A DNA stretch of 64,000 nt, from positions 152,001-216,000 of the forward strand of contig OU342807.1 of the NCBI GenBank assembly GCA_910591455.2. The letters are read 5' to 3'. The translations under genes were made by a program, and so were the position numbers. This stretch comes from Pholis gunnellus. Taxonomy: Eukaryota > Chordata > Actinopteri > Perciformes > Pholidae. Below are positions 59,301 through 64,000 of this stretch, one piece after another. The first letter of the stretch is position 1; the number at the start of each line of letters is the position of its first letter. Under the pieces are notes generated by a model that was given only the letters and a program-made list of their open reading frames with translations, did not search any database and was not told the DNA's origin.

Positions 59301-62300
59301 TGGAGTTCTGTGGAGGATCAGACAAACCCTGCTGAGTGTATTCAGAGTATTTATATTCTTGTGTACTTTCTCACCACAAATATTTGCTGCAGTGTAACTC
59401 CTCTCTGTTTGTAGCCGAGAGGTCTCACTCTGATCTAAATTCCTGGACTGACCAACTTTAACTTTCTACTTGCAGAAACAAATCTTAGTTGTAGTTACAC
59501 AACAACAGAGTCTGTGGTCTCCCGGAGGCACGGCATGCTGGTGAGTCACAGAGTGTGTGTGTGTGTGTGTTCAGGGTGTGTCCTTATTGGTTGACAGCAC
59601 ATATCTCCCCCCCCCCCCCTCTCTCTCTGATGTTTGTCTCTCTAACAATAGCTGGCAGCCCTTTTAGTTCTCGGCTGGTTCTCATTAAGTTCTCTGGTCA
59701 GAAAATGTTCTGGTGTAAACACGGTTCGTTCTGTCGAACCGTGTCTGTTTTTATAGAATATCGTAGTATATTTCAAATGATAATAACTTAAAGTAAAGGA
59801 ACAGAATATGTAAAAAAAGTAGTTCAGCTTCACCAAAGTCACAGAACAAACTGAGTTCTGGGAACTAAAGTCAGTGCTTTTATTAAAGGAGTCTGGTGTG
59901 TTTGAAGAGAACAGAAAGTAAATATTCTGTCTAAAACACTGTGACTACGAGAAGAAGCTCAGACACGAAATAATCTGAGCCTTTAAGTCTTCAACGGTTC
60001 ATAATAATCTATTTATTGAAACGTGAAGTCACATGGTCTCAGTTTAAAGGTACCAGTTGCCAGGCAACCAACGGAGACTCAGAAGTTACTGGTGATGTGT
60101 TCAGGGACAGTCCAATAGTCTGGAGGCTGTGGTGTGTTCAGGGACAGTTTGACAGTCTGGAGGCTGTGGTGTGTTCAGGGACAGTCTGACAGTCTGGAGG
60201 CTGTGGTGTGTTCAGGGACAGTCTGATAGTCTGGAGGCTGTGCTGTGTTCAGGGACAGTCAAGAAGCTGTAGTGTGTTCAGGAACATTCAGCAAAACTCA
60301 CCTAGAGCTCCCTGGCAGATGTCGGTTCTGGTGGCTCCGCCCAAGATGAACTCAGGATTAGAGACCAGTTCCTAAAGGGGTCGAGACCAGAGACCAGAAC
60401 GGATCAGTAACACTGAAAATATCAAGATACCGATAATTATACCCAGATACTGTAAGTAATACTCAGATACTGTCAATAATACTCACATACTGTCAGTAAT
60501 ACTCAGATACTGTCAGTAATACTCACATACTGTTAATAATACTCACATACTGTTAATAATACTCAGATACTGTCAATAATACTCACAAACTGTCAGTAAT
60601 ACTCACATACTGTCAGTAATACTCACATACTGTAATTATTACACAGATACTGTCAGTAATACTCACATACTGTCAGTAATACTCACATACTGTAATTATT
60701 ACTCAGATACTGTCAGTAATACTCACATACTGTCAATAATACTCATAAACTGTCAGTAATACTCACATACTGTTAATAATACTCACATCCTGTCAATAAT
60801 ACTCACAAACTGTCAGTAATACTCACATACTGTCAGTAATACTCACAAACTGTCAGTAATACTCACATACTGTCAATAATACTCACAAACTGTCAGTAAT
60901 ACTCACATACTGTCAATAATACTCACAAACTGTCAGTAATACTCACATACTGTTAATAATACTCAGATACTGTCAATAATACTCAGATACTGTCAATAAT
61001 ACTCACATACTGTCAGTAATACTCACATACTGTTAATAATACTCACATACTGTTAATAATACTCAGATACTGTCAATAATACTCACATACTGTTAATAAT
61101 ACTCACATACTGTTAATAATATTCAGATACTGTCAATAATACTCACATGCTGTTAATAATACTCAGATACTGTCAATAATACTCACAAACTGTCAGTAAT
61201 ACTCAGATACTGTCAGTAATACTCACATACTGTTAATAATACTCAGATACTGTCAGTAATACTCAGATACTGTCAGTAATACTCACACACTGTCAGTAAT
61301 ACTCACACACTGTCAGTAATACTCACATACTGTTAATAATACTCACAAACTGTCAGTAATACTCAGATACTGTCAGTAATACTCACACACTGTCAGTAAT
61401 ACTCACACACTGTCAGTAATACTCAGATACTGTCAGTAATACTCAGATACTGTCTGTAATACTCACATCCTGTCAGTAATACTCACATCCTGTTAATAAT
61501 ACTCACATACTGTCAGTAATACTCAGATACTGTCAGTAATACTCACATCCTGTCAGTAATACTCACATCCTGTTAATAATACTCACATACTGTCATTAAT
61601 ACTCAGATACTGTCAGTAATACTCAGATACTGTCAGTAATACTCAGATCCTGTCAGTAATACTCACATCCTGTTAATAATACTCACATACTGTCAGTAAT
61701 ACTCACATCCTGTCAGTAATACTCACATCCTGTTAATAATACTCACATACTGTCAGTAATACTCAGATACTGTCAGTAATACTCACATACTGTCAGTAAT
61801 ACTCACATCCTGTTAATAATACTCAGATATGGCCTGCCCCCTGGACTTCTGGTTAACTTCTATAGAAGCGTGATTGAAAGCATCCTCTGTCAGGGCTTTA
61901 CTGTGTGGTGTGCCAGCAGACAGCAGAGAACAGGAGGGATCTAGCCCGTGTGGTTAAAACAGAGGATTCTGGGAGTTACCCTCTCTGACCTGGACTCTGT
62001 GTACGCTGGCCGCCTCCAGAAGAAGGCCAGCAACATCTGCACAGACAGTACTCTGTTTACAACCAAATACCCTGGAATGTATTGTAACATAAACCGTTGT
62101 TTATGTTTATGACTAAACTGCATCATAAATAAATGTATTAAAACATGTTGAATGAGCATCATGTGACGTAGTGACTCATCTCTGTGGTATTTAGGATCTC
62201 TGATGACTCATCGTATCCTCCTAAAATATTTCTGATATTTCATGTTTAACTTTCATACTCTGCAGGGAATTCATGAAGTAAAGCAAATGCATCAGAATAT

Positions 62301-63508
62301 AATATCATATGAATAATACAGTAAACATAATACTTACAATACTACTACTACTGATAATAGTACAAGTCCCTGCGTTTGTATTCAATGATGTTTATAGTAT
62401 TGTGGTTTGTTTAAGGGTACTTTTCTGTACTTGTACTTCTCTCTGCTGCTGCTACACAGATGAGTCACGGTTTACCAAATCTTTACAGGACGTTGTGTGT
62501 GTGTGTGTGTGTACTAAATGTGTGTATTTCTATAATATCTCTATACAACATCTGTATCTATAACATCTCTATATATATAACATCTGTATGTATAACATCT
62601 GTATTTATATAACATCTGTATATATATAACATCTATAACATCTGTATATATATAACATCTGTATGCATAACATCTGTATGTATAACATCTGTATATATAT
62701 ATAACATCTATAACATCTGTATATATATAACATGTGTATGTAACATCTGTATATATATAACATCTGTATATATAACATCTGTATATATATATAACATCTG
62801 TATGTATAACATCTGTATATATATAACATCTGTATATATATAACATCTGTGTATGTAACATCTGTATATATATATATATATATAACATCTGTATATATAT
62901 ATAACATCTGTATATTTATATATATATATAACATATATATATATAACATCTGTATATATATATATATATATATAACATCTGTATATTTATATATATATAT
63001 AACATCTGTATATATATATATATATATATATAACATCTGTATATATGTAACATCTGTATATATGTAACATCTGTATAATATCTCTGTGATAAGTATTTTG
63101 TTTTTTTCCATGAGCGGGAGTAACGTGTCGCCTGCAGGTATTCTGCCAACCCCTCCGCCCCCGCCCTTCCTCCCAGCCACCCCGCCCCTCCCACTTATCC
63201 AAACGAGCCCACCCATCCAGACCCAGACCCAGATTCCAGACCCAGACCCCCCCCCCCCTCCTGGTCCTTACCGTCGGCCTCTTCCAGGTGACTCCCCGGA
63301 CCTTGGAGGAGCTCCGGCCCAGCTCGTTGAAGCCCAGAGCTTCGGGCGCGGCGGTGAACGTCGGGTCGCAGAAGAGTTTCCCGTTGGAGCGGCACTGAGC
63401 GCGCAGAGCCGCGAAGTCCTGGTTCAGGTACCGCACCGCGTTGGCGTTGGTGCCGAAGCCCGCGGCCAGGGCGCGCTTCTTGGCCAGAGTGGAGGCCACG
63501 CCGGACAT
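50356..63508 (-). CDS. capn2l: Classical calpain large subunit, calpain-2-like
   Basis: Calcium-dependent cysteine protease of the same type as its downstream neighbour. Twenty-one exons: 63508-63272, 60371-60302, 56982-56864, 56309-56176, 56082-55914, 55485-55402, 55309-55224, 55038-54973, 54859-54699, 54403-54234, 54136-54125, 53970-53759, 53527-53491, 53320-53255, 53163-53106, 52850-52786, 51844-51776, 51687-51609, 51001-50885, 50552-50494 and 50379-50356. Total 2094 bases (697 aa). Cys105, His262 and Asn286 fall at the same numbers as in human CAPN2. The N-terminus MSGVASTLAKKRALAAGFG resembles CAPN2; the end is WLNFAMI. Exon 8 is 66 bases against 75 in the neighbour. Exon 17 is read as starting at 51844 because that restores a 12-residue EF loop. 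The symbol is tentative; capn2 or capn8 groups are alternatives. Confidence 0.94.
51055..51360. repeat. 18-bp GCTAACACAGCTGAAGAA repeat
   Basis: About 17 units including GCTAAAGAA and ATTGCTAATGAA variants in a calpain-2-like intron. It reads as ANTAEEANTAKE on the plus strand, but no gene is there. Confidence 0.94.
51855..52490. repeat. 21-bp minisatellite abutting calpain exon 17
   Basis: About 30 copies of TTTAAGATCACATCCTGGTAC and variants. The array ends about ten bases from the acceptor of exon 51844-51776. On the minus strand the frame that enters exon 17 is open through the whole array (VILKYQD repeated). Confidence 0.97.
52922..53092. repeat. GATCAGGTGATC-type repeat
   Basis: Units of TGATCAGGTGAT, TAGGTAATCAGG and CGTGTGGTCAGG form about three larger repeats of roughly 50 bp, ending just beside exon 53163-53106. 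Confidence 0.93.
53528..53725. repeat. Tandem repeat of about 85 bp at the acceptor of exon 13
   Basis: Two and a half copies of a unit with GTTCAAGGACCACAG, AACAAAGAACAGTTA and CCCAGACTGCAGGTCTATGA begin directly at the acceptor of calpain-2-like exon 53527-53491. Confidence 0.9.
54503..54690. repeat. GGTCTACGTGGTCTCGGATC repeat, copy 1
   Basis: Seven or so units of about 26 bp (TCTCTGGTCTACGTGGTCTC plus GGATCTA) in the intron beside calpain-2-like exon 54859-54699. The same family occurs at 55505-55880. Confidence 0.95.
55505..55885. repeat. GGTCTACGTGGTCTCGGATC repeat, copy 2
   Basis: About 14 units of the same sequence family as 54503-54690, in a different intron of the same gene (between exons 56082-55914 and 55485-55402). 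Confidence 0.95.
56690..56760 (+). mobile_element. LINE reverse-transcriptase scrap
   Basis: GGAGTTCCACAGGGTTCAAT and the following bases translate to GVPQGSMLGP, the same reverse-transcriptase block as at 19690-19815. Only about 15 codons can be recognised. Confidence 0.6.
57010..58385. repeat. 50-bp minisatellite, about 27 copies
   Basis: The exact 50-bp period contains GTTACCTCCTGTTGTGACGG, ACGTAAGAGGATGAG and TTCATAAACTCAGAG. Variants are AGAGG/AACGG, TTCAT/CTCAT/TTTAT and rare CTAGTG and TCCCTC. It is in intron 2 of the calpain-2-like gene, near exon 56982-56864. On the minus strand each unit carries GGAGGTAAC. Confidence 0.97.
58386..58923. other. Intronic DNA with a perfect hairpin
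   Basis: No gene is seen. 58824-58866 is a hairpin with a 19-bp perfect stem (AAAGTATAAACGATCTCCA and its complement) and a 5-base loop. It probably belongs to a dispersed element. Confidence 0.6.
58925..59302. repeat. 33-bp TACTACATATTATAAAGTTC repeat
   Basis: About 11 units, GTACTACATATTATAAAGTT plus CACTGTGTACTTT, some shortened, in intron 2 of the calpain-2-like gene. Confidence 0.95.
60095..60285. repeat. CAGTCTGGAGGCTGTGGTGT repeat
   Basis: About five units of roughly 37 bp, with GTGTTCAGGGACAGT joined to CAGTCTGGAGGCTGTGGT, near exon 60371-60302. Confidence 0.93.
60425..61826. repeat. 20-bp minisatellite with donor-like word on the gene's sense strand
   Basis: About 70 copies of ACTCACATACTGTCAGTAAT, almost without length change over 1.4 kb. 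Substitutions: CACATAC/CAGATAC/CACAAAC/CACATCC, and TCAGTAAT/TTAATAAT/TCAATAAT. On the minus (gene) strand most units read GTGAGTATT. It is in intron 1 of the calpain-2-like gene. Confidence 0.97.
61838..62060 (+). mobile_element. LINE ORF2 C-terminal fragment
   Basis: The translation reads LVNFYRSVIESILCQGFTVW, then after a break LSDLDSVYAGRLQKKASNIC. This matches the end of the ORF2 region of CR1/Rex-like fish LINEs. A stop (TAG at 61942) and loss of a stretch show it is dead. Confidence 0.7.
62540..63076. repeat. TATATATAACATCTGTA repeat
   Basis: Units of AACATCTGTA plus (TA)n of changing length in intron 1 of the calpain-2-like gene. Confidence 0.95.
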
Positions 63509-64000
63509 GATGGCGGAGAAGAAGACGGAGAAGAAGAAGAAAAGTTCAGAAAACTCTCCGCAGATTCTTCTGATCAAACTTTTCCTCTCCGACAGTGAGC
63601 TCAGACCTCCGCCCCGGAGGAGGAGCCGGATGACGGGTCTGTGCGCCGCGCCCTCTCGTTAAACCCGTCTCTCTAGTGAACATCTCTGTTCTGTCAGTCA
63701 CAGAAGCAGGAAACACCAAATAAAACCACGAACACCAAGAAATAACAGCAGAGACAGATACAAGTCTGTGGACAGATATATATATAAATATAATATATAG
63801 TTCAGGATCAGTGTTTTTAAAGGCTTGAGCTGTTTACAGCTGGACTCCTGAGGGAGCTGTTAGTCATAATAATACTATCACCAGGAAACACAACATGTGG
63901 GAGCGTCAGTGTTAACTCAGTGTTCAGTTACACCCATCAGAGTTCAATGGAAAAGACCATCTGTATTCAACTAATACACTAGAAAAAGTCTTTACAAAGT
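63509..64000 (-). promoter_or_regulatory. 5' UTR and promoter side of calpain-2-like gene
   Basis: Upstream of the ATG at 63508 the minus strand has a purine/pyrimidine-biased leader (63518-63545) and a GC-rich patch with a GC-box-like CCGCCCCGG (63609-63617, plus strand). No TATA box is convincing. The rest of the window shows no gene. Confidence 0.4.

Overview
This window is vertebrate nuclear DNA, most likely from a percomorph (spiny-rayed) teleost. The evidence is spliced genes with GT-AG introns, vertebrate gene families, fish-type hAT and MITE elements, a tRNA-derived SINE and LINE fragments, and an extreme load of microsatellites and minisatellites. No bacterial, phage or CRISPR content is seen. 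I rebuilt six protein-coding genes by joining exons by eye. In every case the summed exon lengths are divisible by three and the reading frame stays open to a single stop.

Layout. 1-16474 (+): the last 21 exons (930 codons visible) of an EML-family WD-repeat protein, called eml6. 16475-23041: a 3' UTR, a 2.3 kb array of 15-bp units, a LINE reverse-transcriptase scrap, a 182-bp (GT)n tract and the probable 5' UTR exon of mtif2. 23044-28916 (+): mtif2, mitochondrial translation initiation factor 2, 13 coding exons, 704 aa. 29476-32299 (-): sde2, 7 exons, 388 aa, tail-to-tail with mtif2. 33056-33586 (+): mrps28 as one uninterrupted exon, head-to-head with sde2. 34314-47316 (-) and 50356-63508 (-): two complete classical calpain large subunits in tandem, each with 21 coding exons (702 and 697 aa) and intact Cys/His/Asn residues. 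The upstream one is calpain-2-like and the downstream one is calpain-1-like.

The genes do not form one pathway. mtif2 and mrps28 both serve mitochondrial translation, sde2 acts in replication stress, telomere maintenance and splicing, eml6 is microtubule-associated, and the calpains are calcium-dependent cysteine proteases. The eml6-mtif2 neighbourhood matches human 2p16.

The most unusual aspect is the non-coding DNA. Nearly every large intron holds its own tandem array with its own unit (13, 15, 18, 20, 21, 23, 29, 50 bp and others). Many arrays stop within a few bases of an exon, and several repeat a splice-site-like word in the sense of the host gene. Four mobile elements have readable 8-base target duplications, including one hAT copy that landed inside a minisatellite. 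Very long open frames across the arrays are artefacts of stop-free repeat units.
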